A DNA stretch of 64,000 bases from Hippopus hippopus (taxonomy: Eukaryota > Mollusca > Bivalvia > Cardiida > Cardiidae): assembly GCA_946811185.2 (NCBI GenBank), contig OX328103.1, forward strand, positions 28,068,172 through 28,132,171. The letters are read 5' to 3'. The notes under the pieces are model-generated. The model was not told the origin of the DNA. It was given only the letters and a program-made list of their open reading frames with translations, and did not search any database. How positions within the stretch are numbered: position 1 is the stretch's first letter; each line of letters begins with the position of its first letter. Below are positions 24,841 to 36,790 of this stretch, piece by piece. A program made the translations under genes and the position numbers.

Positions 24841-27021
24841 ATGGTTGGGAAACGGATTAAGAATATTGAAGAAATTACAGCTTATATAAAAGTTCGCACA
24901 AAACTCGGGTCATTCGGTAATGCAGATTTTTACTGAATTGGGGGAAGTTTATGGGTCTGATAAGGTATCTTATGAGACAGTTCGTAGGTGGAGAAAGAAA
25001 TTTCTGACTGGCACAGAGTCCGTCAAAGATGCAGCAAAATCTGGCCGACCTGTGACTTTAACAGGCAAGGCAAATGTCTCAAAAGTCAGGGAAATAATTG
25101 AAAGTGATGGCAGATACACGATTCGTGATATTGCCAACGCTGTTGGCATATCACTATCGCGGGTGCATTTCATTTTGAAGCGTATTTTGAAAGTACGAAA
25201 GATTTCTGCCAGATGGATACCGCATATATTGACAGATGACCAAAAACGGGTACGAGTACAAACCGCTAAGCAATTGCTCAAAATGTTTCCCAAATTCAAT
25301 CAAAGACAAGTTGCAAACGTTGTTACTGGTGACGAAACATGGGTTCACTATTTCGAACCAGTAAGAAAAATTGGAAACAAAATATGGCTAACTAAACACG
25401 GTAGAAGGCCTGTATTTGCCAAAAGAAGCATAAGCACAAAGAAGGTCCTTTATTGCATATTCTTCTCATGTGATGGTATAGCCGTAGTAATTCCGGTGCC
25501 GAAGGGCAAAATTGTTACAGGTCGGTATTACCGACATATTATACTAAAAAAGCTCAAGAAATATTATCTTAAACGACGCCCTGTGTCAGGATTTAGGCAT
25601 GTTCGTCTACTTCATGATAATGCTCCATCACATACATCTGAGCTGGTGAAGCAATTTTTGAAGTCGGAGAAGGTTACTGTCTTGCCACACCCACCATACT
25701 CTCCAGATCTATTCCCAGGGTTTTCCTTGACGCACGATTTTGTGCGTTTTGACGCATTCTTAAGGAAAATGACGCGCTATTTTTTCAACAGTGCGTCATT
25801 GTTGACGCACAAATACGGTAAGAGTTACTAACGATCGTATATACTACCGACAATGTGACACCGCGAGTAGATGAAAAATCTGGAGTACGAGTAAAATTGG
25901 GACGAAACACTGGACTGTGTATATCGATTTTTCCAGAAAACCGTCCGTCTTTACACGGCTCGAAACTAAACCAGTCGATCTCTAATGAAAACAATATGGC
26001 TCTGTCAAAATCGACGTCATTCTTGCTGTCTGCAAGGAAGAATAGTCCTTAAACAAAGATCAGACGATAAAACGCCTGGTAAGAGCACTTAGAAAACCCT
26101 TTCAAGGTCTCGAGGGTTTACCGTAAATTAACTTAAGAGATACACTTTTATATTCGTTAAAAACCGCGGCATGAATGCGACCCGTGTGTCAAACCAGAAT
26201 CGGCAGTTTAATTGATTAAAGTCGTGTATTTTCGGCCGAAATGGGTATCTCTATCAAGATAAACAATAGAGACTTCCCAATCCGGCGGACAACAAGCTAT
26301 TTTCACCAATAAAACGGTCAGTTCCTGTGATAAAAACAAAATAAAATAACACTTTACCACAGATAGAAGATGCACAAACTTCAAAATTCAACTCTTGTGC
26401 AAGATCAAAACACTAGCGGTCATGATGATACCCTTGCAAGATTAAAATCACTTTGAGATCTGACAGCTTGTCTGCAGCTATCTTGGGCATATTTGCTTGT
26501 TAAAAACAGGTGTACATAACGCATACTCCAGATACTCTTTATGAAAAAGGTACCATCTAGGCTGTAAGCTCCCTCTATATAGAGAATCTCTGGTGTTATT
26601 GTTTCTCTATCACCATGTAATAAAACATATAGGGTATAAAAAATATTTACAGTGCATAGAAAACAAAAATAAACACACATTATTTCACAAATAGTAGCTG
26701 TTGTCTAAGCCAATTACATTTTGTTGTGACCCCCGCAAATTCCAAAATGACCCCCATTGTTTTTGACTAGGGGGTCACAATGACCCCCTATTTTTGTTGT
26801 CAAGGGAAAACCCTGTAGCCCCATGCGACTTTTTTCTTTTTCCAAAACTTAAAATGTTCTTATCTGGTCGTCGTTACAAGTCCCGACAAGCCCTTGGCTC
26901 AGCCATCAGTCAGTGCCTCAGAGGTGTACCTAAATCAGCATACCGTGACGCATTTCAGAAATGGATTCAGAGATTGAAATTATGTATTTCAAACCGTGGA
27001 GAATATTTTGAAGGGATGTAA
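24841..27021 (+). pseudogene. Mariner transposase, broken
   Basis: The natural start is probably ATG 24841 (opening MVGKRIKNIEE). One extra G in a GGG run near 24905 shifts the frame, after which the open frame continues from about 24920. The helix-turn-helix region is followed by the catalytic VTGDETWVHYFEP, then LLHDNAPSH and PYSPDL. After PYSPDL the frame is cut at 25716 by an inserted element and resumes at about 26816 with APCDFFLFPKLK, which supplies the third Asp (mariner D,D34D spacing). The C-terminus ends at 27021. Function: cut-and-paste transposition at TA sites, lost here. Confidence 0.92.
25716..26815. mobile_element. 1.1-kb non-autonomous DNA element nested in the mariner
   Basis: The ends are CAGGGTTTTCCTTGAC and, inverted, GTCAAGGGAAAACCCTG. 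It interrupts the mariner transposase. The CAGGG/CCCTG termini resemble hAT elements, but the flanks TATTCC/TAGCCC do not give a clean 8-bp duplication, and a TA duplication is also possible. No transposase is inside. The left end is rich in TGACGCA motifs and the right end in TGACCCCC motifs. Confidence 0.8.
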
Positions 27022-27094
27022 TGTTCATTTCACTATTTGAGTCGAATGCTTTTGAGATATCGTACAATGCACATTACATATCGAACAACCCTCG

Positions 27095-27866
27095 TATGTA
27101 ATTCAGTTTTATTTTTCGTTTAGGCCAAAGACGATTGGAATATAAAATAATTATTTCAAAATGGATTAATGCTGCAGATAAGAATCGTGTGGCAAAGTAA
27201 TTGTATACATTATATACATGTACCCTGAAAGGAAATCTAAATTTATCCATTCCAAAAATCTAGATCCACGAAAATGTCATCGGTAGATTTAACCAGGATT
27301 TCGAAAAACCAGCCACTCTACCAAACAACAGAAAGGCAGTTGTTTTTTTTAATCTTTCGCGAAAGAAAAAATGTTTATGCTGCCTTTATTGAAATCTACT
27401 TGAACGACCACCTTTCAAATTCAAAACTAGTAATCGTAAACAGTCGTAAGCGTTGTAAGAAACGAACAACTGGAAGAAGTATACAGTATTTTATTGACAG
27501 CCACTCGTCATCCCATTTTATAAATAGGTTGACATTACGAACGTCATCCTATGGTTCTTTATGTAATACTTTAAGGAGCATTTATATTTTAATTTTTACT
27601 CCTGTTTCATTAAGACGATTACATACGACTGTTAATGGCACTTTCGTCTGATTTGAACGATTGTTTGTTTTCCCCATGATCGTCGCATGATTGATAAATG
27701 CACGTCCATTCTAAATCAGTATAACATTTATAATCACCTCAGGTGACCAAACATACACCCACGTTAAAAGTTTTTACAAAATACATCTGTTAAAAATACG
27801 GCAAACCACTGAATTGATTACTTACAACTAAGTGATTTCTACTCAAACAGGTAGTAGAGGTGTTAA
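27095..27866. other. No gene seen
   Basis: A 125-codon open frame at 27274-27651 has no recognisable domain and unlikely composition. Nothing is supported. Confidence 0.35.
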
Positions 27867-27870
27867 TTAA

Positions 27871-28056
27871 CTATTTACCAGACAACAAGACATTAGATTC
27901 GTCTATTTTGAAAACATTTGCTGTCGACAAATTAAACGTTGCTTTACTGGTGAGATTTGTCTTTGAAAGGGTAGAAAACAACCAAGAAAAAAGAGAAAAG
28001 TATTCAAAAATCTCCTTCTTTAAGGTCGTTAAAGAGCGGGATTGTGTGGTAAAGGG
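27871..28056. mobile_element. piggyBac-like MITE copy
   Basis: The left end, CTATTTACCAGACAAC, follows TTAA (27867-27870). The right end, GTGTGGTAAAGGG, precedes TTGA, a mutated TTAA. The inner part has GAAAACATTTGCTG and AGGGTAGAAAACA shared with the other copies, though the palindromic centre is decayed. Confidence 0.65.
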
Positions 28057-28279
28057 TTGAATTGTAAATCCTTGTCTTATATTGTTTACAGTAAAATTGA
28101 CATGTTATATACTGGCGAAACGTCTTAAAAACTTATGCCCCTATTAATAAGTATAGATGTTGCCGACAGTCAGCTACTCACAATGTATTTTTGTTTGAAA
28201 TACTGTGACCGAACATGGAATTACGAACATACATTGTATTTGCGCTATACGTGTATTTACTTCTCTATTTCTCGTAACT

Positions 28280-29712
28280 AGAGGCCCTTGAAGGCCTGAA
28301 ATTGCCCTACTGGCAGTGATTTTGCTTTTTCGCTAGCATACACTATGAATTCATGATGCAAAAAGAAAACAAAAAACAAAAACAAAAAAACACAAAAATG
28401 TGTTCTTGCATTCTTGCAACTGGACTCGAACCCACTTACACAGCACGAGTAGGCATAGTGAATTGAACTAACAGTGAAAAAAAAGGAAGTGCAATTTTCA
28501 AAAATAATTATTTGGAATCAAGCCAAAGAAATGTGACTGATGATGTGGACTTTGTTGAGTAAACGATACTAAGTCATCAAATGGCTGCTTTTACTGAACG
28601 GTTTAATAAATTTCCTTCACTTTTAATAAAGTTCAATCCCTTGATGAACCAAATAATCTTTTTCAAAAAAATTGGATCAACACTGTGGACTTCATTGCCA
28701 AGAAATGGAACTTTTCAACTTTAAATGGCTACTTTTCCCACACTGATTGTCAGATTTTTTTCAAAATCAATAGAGTTCAAGCTGTTTATGATACAAAGCA
28801 ACTGTGCAAGTTTCACAAAAATCTGATAACAAATGCAGACTTAATCATATAAGCAAGAAATGGAAATTTTCAACTTAAAATGGCTACTTTTCCCATATTA
28901 TTTGTTGGATTATTTTTAAAATCAACAGGGTTGAGGCTATTGATAAGGTAAACAAACTATGCAAGTGTCACGGAAATCTGACCACACATGCAGATTTTAT
29001 TGCGTAAACAAGAAATGGAACTTTTCAATTTGAAATGGCTACTTTTCCCATACTGTTTGTCAGATTTTTTTCAAAATCAATAGGGTTGATGCTATTGATA
29101 AGATAAAGAAACTGTGCAAGTTTCACGGAAATCTCACTACAAATGCAGACTTTATCATGTAAACAAGAAATAGAAATTTTTAACTTGAAATGGCTACTTT
29201 TCCCGTATTGTTTGTTGGATTTTTTTCAAAATCAATAGGGTTGATGCTATTGATAAGATAAAGAAACTGTGCAAGTTTCACGGAAATCTGACCACAAATG
29301 CAGACTTTACCGCGTAAACAAGAAATTGAAATTTTCAACTTGAAATGGCTACTTTTCCCATACTGTTGGTTGGATTTTTTTCAAAATCAATAGGGTTGAT
29401 GCTATTGATAAGATAAACAAACTGAAAGTTTCATTAAAATCTGACCACAAATGCAGACTTTATCGCGTAAACAAGAAATAGAAATTTTCAACTTGAAATG
29501 GCTACTTTTCCCATACTGTTTGTTTGGATTTTTTTCAAAATCAATAGGGTTGAAGCTATTGATGGGATAAACAAACTGTGCAAGTTTCACGAAAATCTGA
29601 CAACAAATGCAGACTTTATCGCGTAAACAAGAAAAAGACTAACGGTTGGACAGACGGACGACGGAAACCACGCCATGACATAAGCTCTGCTGGCTTTGAG
29701 CCAGTAGAGCTA
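28280..29712. repeat. Repeat element with 155-bp tandem array
   Basis: ATGGCTACTTTTCCC recurs at 28725, 28880, 29035, 29190, 29345 and 29499, a 155-bp period over about 6.5 units (about 28560-29635). The array sits in a larger unit that starts near AGAGGCCCTTGAAGGCC and ends with CTGGCTTTGAGCCAGTAGAG. A dispersed element type with internal tandem units is likely; no gene. Confidence 0.8.
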
Positions 29713-30091
29713 AAAATGGCATAATTTAAAGTATTTTTTCTTGTTACGTTACCGATTTAGTTCGAATTAATAAGAAAGTTGGGAAAAAGTTGGTGTGATT
29801 AATTTAGAGCGAAATATCAGCTAGAATAAAAATTGAAATAAGTTCTCTTTCTCCAAGTATTCGACGTCATTTTCTGGTTTGTTTGTCGGGCGTAGCAACC
29901 AAAATACCGCGTTACTAAGGTGGGCGTGCCAAACTCGCGTTTACAGAAAGGTCAATTAAATTCGAAAAATTGAAACTAGCTATACAAGTACGTGTTCAAT
30001 TTAAAAAAAAAAAAGGTATTTACGAAACTATTCGGCCTCATTCCATAACTGTCTCGATATCAGTTTATCTATAATCTTCTGTAAATTTCAG
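29713..30091. other. Intron or upstream sequence of the C1q exon
   Basis: AT-rich, no ORF. It ends in the T-rich acceptor CTGTAAATTTCAG at 30091. Confidence 0.4.
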
Positions 30092-30477
30092 ATACACTGG
30101 AAAAGCCCACATTTTCCGTCTGTCTAGGTCAGACACGGTTACACCAAGAAGGTTTTGAAAACGTCATAAAATTCGACACCGAAATTTCCAACACTGGTGG
30201 ACATTACAGCAAGTTAACAGGCCAGTTCACGGCCCCAGTGGAGGGCTTTTACATGTTTTCTGCATCTATCTTAGCCGACAACAGTGAGGAAATCTGGGGC
30301 TACATCAATGCAGGAGACAACAGTGTACGTATCTATGGTCGCGGGACGGACGGCCGACATGGACAAGGAAGTCAAACAATGGTAGTTGCCTTACGGGAAG
30401 GTGACCACGTAACTGTTCATGGCGGCCCAAAAATGTATGGCGACTGTTACACAGCATTCAGCGGATTTTTGATTTAG
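30092..30477 (+). CDS. C1q-domain protein, terminal exon (partial gene)
   Basis: The open frame begins after an intron acceptor (phase 2; first full codon 30094) and ends at a TAG at 30475-30477, about 127 residues. It covers nearly a full C1q domain. Conserved features in order: VIKFDTEISNTGGHYS, GQFTAPVEGFYMFSASI, a strand with GYINAGDN, LREGDHVTVHGG and the final FSGFLI. Such genes are massively expanded in bivalves and encode secreted lectin-like immune proteins. Signal peptide and upstream exons are not visible in the window on this strand, so it may be the end of a gene whose 5' exons lie far away, or an isolated pseudogene exon. The frame itself is intact. Confidence 0.88.
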
Positions 30478-31342
30478 TAAAACTGATCCGTAGAGAGGCT
30501 TGTCGCTTTGGCCAAAAGAACCTAGACTAACTGAAGAATATCCAAAAGGACACTCTAGCAGCGCAATGGATACAAAGAACCATATTTGACAATTCGTCTA
30601 ACACAACTATACCTTGATGTACTGAATGTCTTAACTTCTTCCTTGCACTTGTTATTCTCTAATCAAAATGGCTTGATTTTGGTTATACTTTTCTGTGTAT
30701 CTAAGTATACCTATATATATGAAACGTAAAACAACATTTTGATTTTTCTTTTTTGAAAGAGAAGATCAAGTTTACCCTTTATCTCACAAATCTGTTTCTA
30801 GTAACCCTAGAAAAAAATCTTCTGAACACATTGTGGGAAGGAGAGCAAGTGCCTATTGCCAGTATTCTTCCCTCTCCCACAAAATTTTCAACTCTTATGA
30901 AGACAAATCTCGGTATAGGGAACTCGACTTTTCGTCTGCAAATGATGTTTATTTGTATAATTCTTTGTTGTCTGATAAAGAGTTATGTATGAAGGACAAG
31001 CATTAAAATAAAAATGAAATGGAAATAAATGAGGTAAATGGAACAATATTGCTTGTGACAAGCAATTGCTGCTTTCCACACTGCTTTCCAAAGCTGCCAA
31101 AAGTAAGCGTGTCAAAATCTTGTTCTTTACAAAGAATGAGTTGAATTACCATTGTACGTGATAATGGATAAAGATGAAACATAAATGACAAAAGTTACAC
31201 CTCAATCATTTAACTCAGTACCAGATCCCAGTTCAGACTTGTCCACTTGTCTAAATTGAAAGCATTCGCAGACAACAAATGAATGAGAAGTTGTTTAAAC
31301 GGTAGGATTGTCTCTAAAGAGATAGAAAACTTTGTGAAAAGG
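30478..31342. other. 3' region and degenerate MITE sequence
   Basis: After the C1q stop no coding is supported. From about 30830 onward there are decayed pieces of the palindromic MITE family (ACATTGTGGGAAGGAGAGCA near 30829; GAAAGCATTCGCAGACAAC near 31259). The LINE below is inserted in one of them. Confidence 0.4.
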
Positions 31343-31576
31343 TATCAAAGCTGCTTTTTTTTTTTTTTTTTTTTACTTCCGGTCAGTTTGGTCAATACAC
31401 GGATTGCTCATCTCTCCACCGAAATTGGATTCAAGTATTATTTTACGGACCTTTTAAGGATAAACCTATGTTTGGACTCTGCCTTAATATCCGCTCTATA
31501 CGGTGGTTATATTGTAAAGCTTTTTTTTTATGTTAATAGTGGATATTTTGTCATTTTCCTTCTGACCTCTCGAAAA

Positions 31577-31981
31577 ATGGCTGACCCTGACCAAAATGGC
31601 GGTCTGAGTGATGTGTTTGGAACATCTGAGCAATGGACAGACCAACTATCCCACAGAAGGAGGAAGAAGCGAAAAGCTCAAAACAGTAAAGGGAGCAGTT
31701 ACGACAATAAAATGGACATAGATAAGATTAAAACGCTAAATACGGACGAGAAGCTATCAGCTCCATTCACAAAATTCGACAATAACAATCAACACTTAAC
31801 AGCGCTTGAAAGTAAAATGAACCAATGCTTACAAATAAGCTCGGATATAAGAAACACTAAAACACGCATTGACAATCATGAGACCAGGCTATTATTATTG
31901 GAATATAAATCCGTTGATCTTGAAGCGCGTAGCCGTCGCAAAAATCTCCTTTTCAGTGGATTTTACGGAGGAAAGGGATGA
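31577..31981 (+). pseudogene. LINE ORF1-like protein, frameshifted
   Basis: Opens MADPDQNGGLSDVFGTSEQW. A basic stretch (RRRKKRKAQ), a coiled-coil-like region (residues about 65-115) and the beginning of an RNA-binding domain (RRKNLLFSGF) follow. The frame then breaks near 31981; the continuation with ICIDRAHRLGRF is in another frame around 32040. This is typical of ORF1 of non-LTR elements. Confidence 0.7.
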
Positions 31982-34317
31982 AAACTGTGTCATGCAGATA
32001 AGTAACTTTTTACGAGAGTAATTAGGTATTCTATCTGAGATATGCATCGACCGAGCTCATAGACTTGGCCGATTTAAACGGGACCAGCATCGTCAGATTA
32101 TAGTAGCTTTCAGAGATTTTAATGACGTTTAACTAATTCCATCGAAGGCCTACAAGCTGAAAGGCACTAAATATAGCATAAACAAAGACTATCCCCACGA
32201 AATTGTCAATGCAAGCAAATCTCTATCTAGTGCAAAAGTCTAAAAAATAACAATTCTGATAAAAGAGTCAATCTAGTGTATCCTGCCAAAATTTTAATGG
32301 ACGGTCGAGTTATCAGTGATGCATTCCCGCTGTGGGGTGAAGTGATGAACGGACAACGCATAAATTGTAAACATCCCAATGTTGAACACCCTCAATACAC
32401 GTCCCGTGATCCCCGTGCAGCTGACCATCACAACACTCCTACACGTAGCACGAGTCGCTTATCTGCGTCGTCTGAAGAGGCTCTTCCAAGTAGCCAGCCG
32501 CTAACTCTACCCCGGCGCGAATCTCGATCTCCGACCCGACGTGGACGCGCCAGGAACCCTCATCGACATGATCATTATCAGCGTAACCAGAATATGAACT
32601 TTGACAAACCAGTACAGTCGCAATCCGAAACTGGTAACGATCCAAACATTCGCCGACCATGGGACTCCACTGGTGATGTTCAGACTACCACTAACGCATA
32701 GGACAGAAATGGGAATTTCCCAAACTCCGCGTCTCTAAAAATTGGAACTTTGAATGTCAGCGGTCTGAAGAAAAGACTTAACTATCCCGAATTTCTGGAA
32801 TTAATTTCCTCATATGATATTTTCTGTACTACAGAAACTCATATTGATTCATCAGATATAGTTGATATAGAACACTTTGATTTCATTTCATTACCAAGAC
32901 CTCGGGAATATTAAACGCATATCCGGAGGAATCGGTGTTTATATTCGATCATGTTTATCTAAGTTTATTAAGCTAGAACACTGCAGCACCGAATATATAT
33001 TGTGGGTATCTGTTGACAAGACAGTTACTGGCTTGCCAGACAAACTTATGTTAGGTACAATCTATATCCCCTCTGAAAACTCTAGATTCTTTTCGCAAGA
33101 TGAATTTGATCTCTTCGAAAACTCTGTCTCTGATATTTGTCACAATCACAAGTGTGTTGTTATCTCTGGTGATGCGAGCTCGAGGACTGCTCAGTTGCCC
33201 AATTTCGTCTGATCTGATCCGTTCCTTCTTGATATGTTCGATATTGATTCTGCAGACCAGTCCGAACTAAGTAAATACACAGAATTAGAAAATCTAAACT
33301 TACCATTAGATCGTAAATCTCAAGATAAAAAGACAAACTCTCATGACATACGATTTATAGACTTATGCAGAAACAACTATTTATTTATTTTGAATGGTCG
33401 CTTGTTTGACGATACCAACGGTAAATTCACGTTCAAACAATAATCTGTCATTGACTATGCAATCGCCACTTCTGACTGCTTTAAATACGTGTCAGGCTAT
33501 AACATTGTGGAAACGGATTTGATGCTATCCGATGTTCACTCGATTTTGCACACTGAACTTTGAGTTTCACAGCTACCAAAATATGAGCCTCAAAAATCGC
33601 AAAAGTCGAATTTCCCACGATGGCAGGAGAATCGAATCTCAGAATTTGTAGATAATTTCGATAGAATGCATATACAGTTAATCTCTGATCAATTAAATAC
33701 TTATCCCCAATCCCAAACGACAATTGAAAACATCACAAATGAAATATCGCTTTTGTTCAAAAATGCCAGTAACATGGCATTTAATACGAGTGCACGTGTG
33801 TTATACTCCTCTACCAACAATAACAAACTATAATTTGGGTCAAACTGCCATCGCGCTCGCAAAAAATATAATCGTGCTAAACGAAAGTATAATGAATCCC
33901 CTACAGATTATAACAAACGCATCTTGAACAAAACTAGTAAACAGTATAAATGCACCATTAATTTTCACGTGAAAAATCACAAATTCAATAAAGCGAAAAA
34001 GCTAAGATCAATATCAACAAAGCGACCTAAATATTATTGGAAATTTCTGAATGGGCTAAAGCCGAAAACACGTGATGATAACAGTCCAACTCTGCACGAT
34101 TTTTATGACTATTAAAAAACATCATCTGTAGTGATCTTGAGCAGAACCAAATAACGGACTTACCGTAATTAACCAAACAAATCTCGAATTAAATTCCCCG
34201 ATACTTCAATCTGAAATTGAAAAATGCATAAAAAGTTTAAAGAATGGAAACGCGTGCAGTCCCGTTGACAATATTATCAATGAGTATTTAAAACGTTCAA
34301 AAAATATTTTACTTCCT

Positions 34318-35740
34318 TTGTTTACTAACCTTTTTAATTGTGTCCTAGATACAGGATTCATACCCGAATCGTGGGTCAAAGGTGTCATAATCCCCTTTTT
34401 CAAAAATAAGGGAGACCCAGCCCAAACCCAAAACCATAAGCCTATCACTTTTCTGAGCTGTCTTGGGAAACTCTTTACGTCAGTTCTGAATAAACGCTTA
34501 ACAAATTACTTAGAAACAAATAATTTACTTAATCAAAATCAGGCTGGTTTCAGAAGTGGATTTAGCTGCCATGACCATATTTTTACACTTTATTCCCTTG
34601 TTGAAATTCTTAAAGCGCGAAGGAAAAGGTTATTTGTCTTAATGCCTTCCACAACTACTGTACAGAATGACAACTAAATGTGAACATTAATAAATCCAAA
34701 ATTATTGTTTTTGGAGCACGTAACCTTAATAGATACAGCTCTTATTTAGGTGACCAGCCTATAGACATTACAAGTACTTATCACTATTTAGGAGTGACAT
34801 TCTCATCAGTGATCAAGATATTTTATGGCTTAAACTTCTAATACTGCTATATGTCGATGACACCGTTATCCTTTCAGATAGAGCTGAAGACTTTCAATCT
34901 TGTCTTAATGCCTTCCACAACTACTGTACAGAATGACAACTAAATGTGAACATTAATAAATCCAAAATTATTGTTTTTGGAGCACGTAACCTTAATAGAT
35001 ACAGCTCTTATTTAGGTGACCAGCCTATAGACATTACAAGTACTTATCACTATTTAGGAGTGACATTCTCTGCAACCGGATCATTTCTACAGGCCCGTAA
35101 ACATATCTCTCAACAAGCTCGGAAAGCTACTTACCTCTTATTCGCAAAGGCCCACAATGCTGATCTCCCTGTTGATCTAACCCTCAAACTGTTTGATCAC
35201 ACTGTTCTGCCCATATTAACATATGGATCCGAAATTTTTGGTTTTGAAAATTTGGGAATCATTGAAAAGGTCCACAATGAATTACTCAGGCAACTTCTGA
35301 AAGTATGAAAAAGCACCCCCTTGTATATGATACACGGAGAACTGGGCCGTTATCCAATATCTGTAATTATTAAAAGTAGAATGATACAATTCTGGAGCAA
35401 ACTTTTTGTCAATAGAAATAAAATTTCATATAAAATATACAACTATATGCTAAATCAACAGTCAACACGGTTCAAATGGCTGTCAGAAATAAAATCTATC
35501 CTTGATTCTGTAGGACTCTCTTATGTCTGGCTACAAAACGCTACTGTTTAATCCTCACAAACTAGTAAAGCAAACACTCCTTGACCAATATAATCAACAT
35601 TGGAATACATCGGTGAAGTCGTCCAACAAAGGCAAATTTTACCACCTTTACAAAGAATCTATAGGATTCGAACCATACCTCAAACTCCTCCTTCTGTTTT
35701 CTTTACAGATGAAATGTCTTAAAATACAATGTTTAATTTG
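34318..35740 (+). pseudogene. LINE reverse transcriptase with internal rearrangement
   Basis: The fingers/palm part reads to LKARRKRLF. A copy of downstream sequence (about 34641-34806, matching 34900-35071) is then interposed and the fingers-to-palm stretch expected here is missing. The YVDD catalytic box follows near 34850. The copied piece is nearly identical at both sites, so the event is younger than the other decay. Stops interrupt the C-terminus. Confidence 0.75.
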
Positions 35741-35830
35741 TTAATCTGACTCTTCATTGTATTCTTTGCACTAGGGTTATATACATACCTTAAACAAACA
35801 TGATTTTCGTTAATAGTGAAGTCTGCAATA

Positions 35831-36520
35831 AAGAAAACAGTGTGGCAAAAGGAGAAAAAGCTGAAGACAGCGTCTTCTCCTTTTTCCACAATGTTTCTTT
35901 TGATTCTTAATGGTTAATCACTGTAGTCTGATCCATATCTATCCTGTGTTTACACGTGCCTCTAGATCTGTAAGTAGTCCGCATTTGTGAATGAATCCTT
36001 TCAATCTACTACGCACGATATGAATCATGTCGCCTTGTGCAACATTAAAGTCACCTGCTAAGCTATAATGTCCGATAGAAATATAGATGAAAAGATTATA
36101 CAAACCTAGTCTCGTGTAAGATAATGTATCCTCCTGCGTCTTACTGCCAGCATCTAACGCAGCTGCCAGGTTGATCTTCTCTCGCTATCCCGTGAAAGTT
36201 CATAGGATAGTTAGGATAAAATCAAAGTATGGTAACTACCGGCTATAGCATTGTTACTGTTACAACGATGAGAGACCGAACATGAATTTTTTTTTTACTT
36301 TTTCATTTGAAATTCCCATCCAACTAGAACTTCTTTACCAAACTGCACTATGTTAATATGAATACCTAACCCCATGTTTAATGTTATAACATTACTGGGT
36401 GAATAAAGATTATATTATGTTTATGTTATGACACGCCTTTTCTGCTTTCCCCATGTGTTTATATTTTTTAAAACGCTCTCATTCTCGGAGTCCCGGAAAT
36501 GGACTATTTGGAAAAGGTTC
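35831..36520. other. No gene; right half of a MITE, then AT-rich sequence
   Basis: 35845-35900 is the palindromic MITE core (AAAAGGAGAAAAAGCTG against CTTCTCCTTTTTCC). The rest has no supportable coding sequence. Confidence 0.4.
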
Positions 36521-36524
36521 ATTT

Positions 36525-36790
36525 GGGCGTTTGTGTGCATGATGTTAGACGCCGTTTCTAACATTGTTCAAACCTTATCGCTGAGGTAAGTTCACCATGC
36601 ATTCCTTGAGTATTTTCTAGCAGTACTTGACACAATACCCTTTCCCAAGGCACTGACTGCTTTCTCACTTAGCCGATCATCAGCGGTGAGAGAGGGGGTG
36701 AATCCTGTCGCAATGACTATCATCAGTCCTCAGAAAGGAGTTAGGAGGGCTGGGGAATCGAACCAGCGACCTCTTGGTTTCAAGAAGAGG
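36525..36790 (-). mobile_element. tRNA-derived SINE, degenerate
   Basis: On the minus strand a tRNA-like head with B-box GGTTCGATTCCCC (antisense near 36757) leads into a body related to the SINE at 44678-45000. It ends in GAAACGGCGTCTAACATCA, a decayed form of the family tail. It is older than the copies in the TIRs. Confidence 0.65.

Larger units (their letters stand above)
24649..27094 (+). mobile_element. Mariner transposon with nested insertion
   Basis: Inverted termini GAGGGCTGTTCGATATGTAA (left) and its near-mirror at the right end (CATATCGAACAACCCTC) are flanked by TA (24647-24648 and 27095-27096). Removing the nested 1,100 bp leaves about 1,346 bp, the usual length of a mariner. The transposase inside is broken, so it is a dead copy. 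Confidence 0.9.
31343..35830 (+). mobile_element. Decayed non-LTR retrotransposon (LINE)
   Basis: Coding relics run in order. An ORF1-like protein (from ATG 31577) has a coiled coil and a basic end. A low-complexity Ser/Arg-rich frame is at 32276-32701. An endonuclease of the exonuclease-phosphatase type covers about 32745-33210 (LNVSGLKKR, TETHIDSSD, GGIGVYIRS). Reverse transcriptase runs from about 34290 (IPFFKNKGD, QAGFRSGFS) to the YVDD box near 34850, then a thumb/C-terminal region to about 35740. Many stops and shifts, plus an internal rearrangement, make it dead. It seems to split a piggyBac-like MITE: GAAAAC-TTGTG-AAAAGG sequence occurs at both edges (31325-31342 and 35833-35852), possibly a target duplication. 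Family (CR1/Jockey-like or other) not resolved. Confidence 0.8.

Noticed and set aside
28560..29635. CRISPR-like regular array
   Set aside because: The 155-bp units are directly adjoining with no unique spacers; a eukaryotic tandem repeat.
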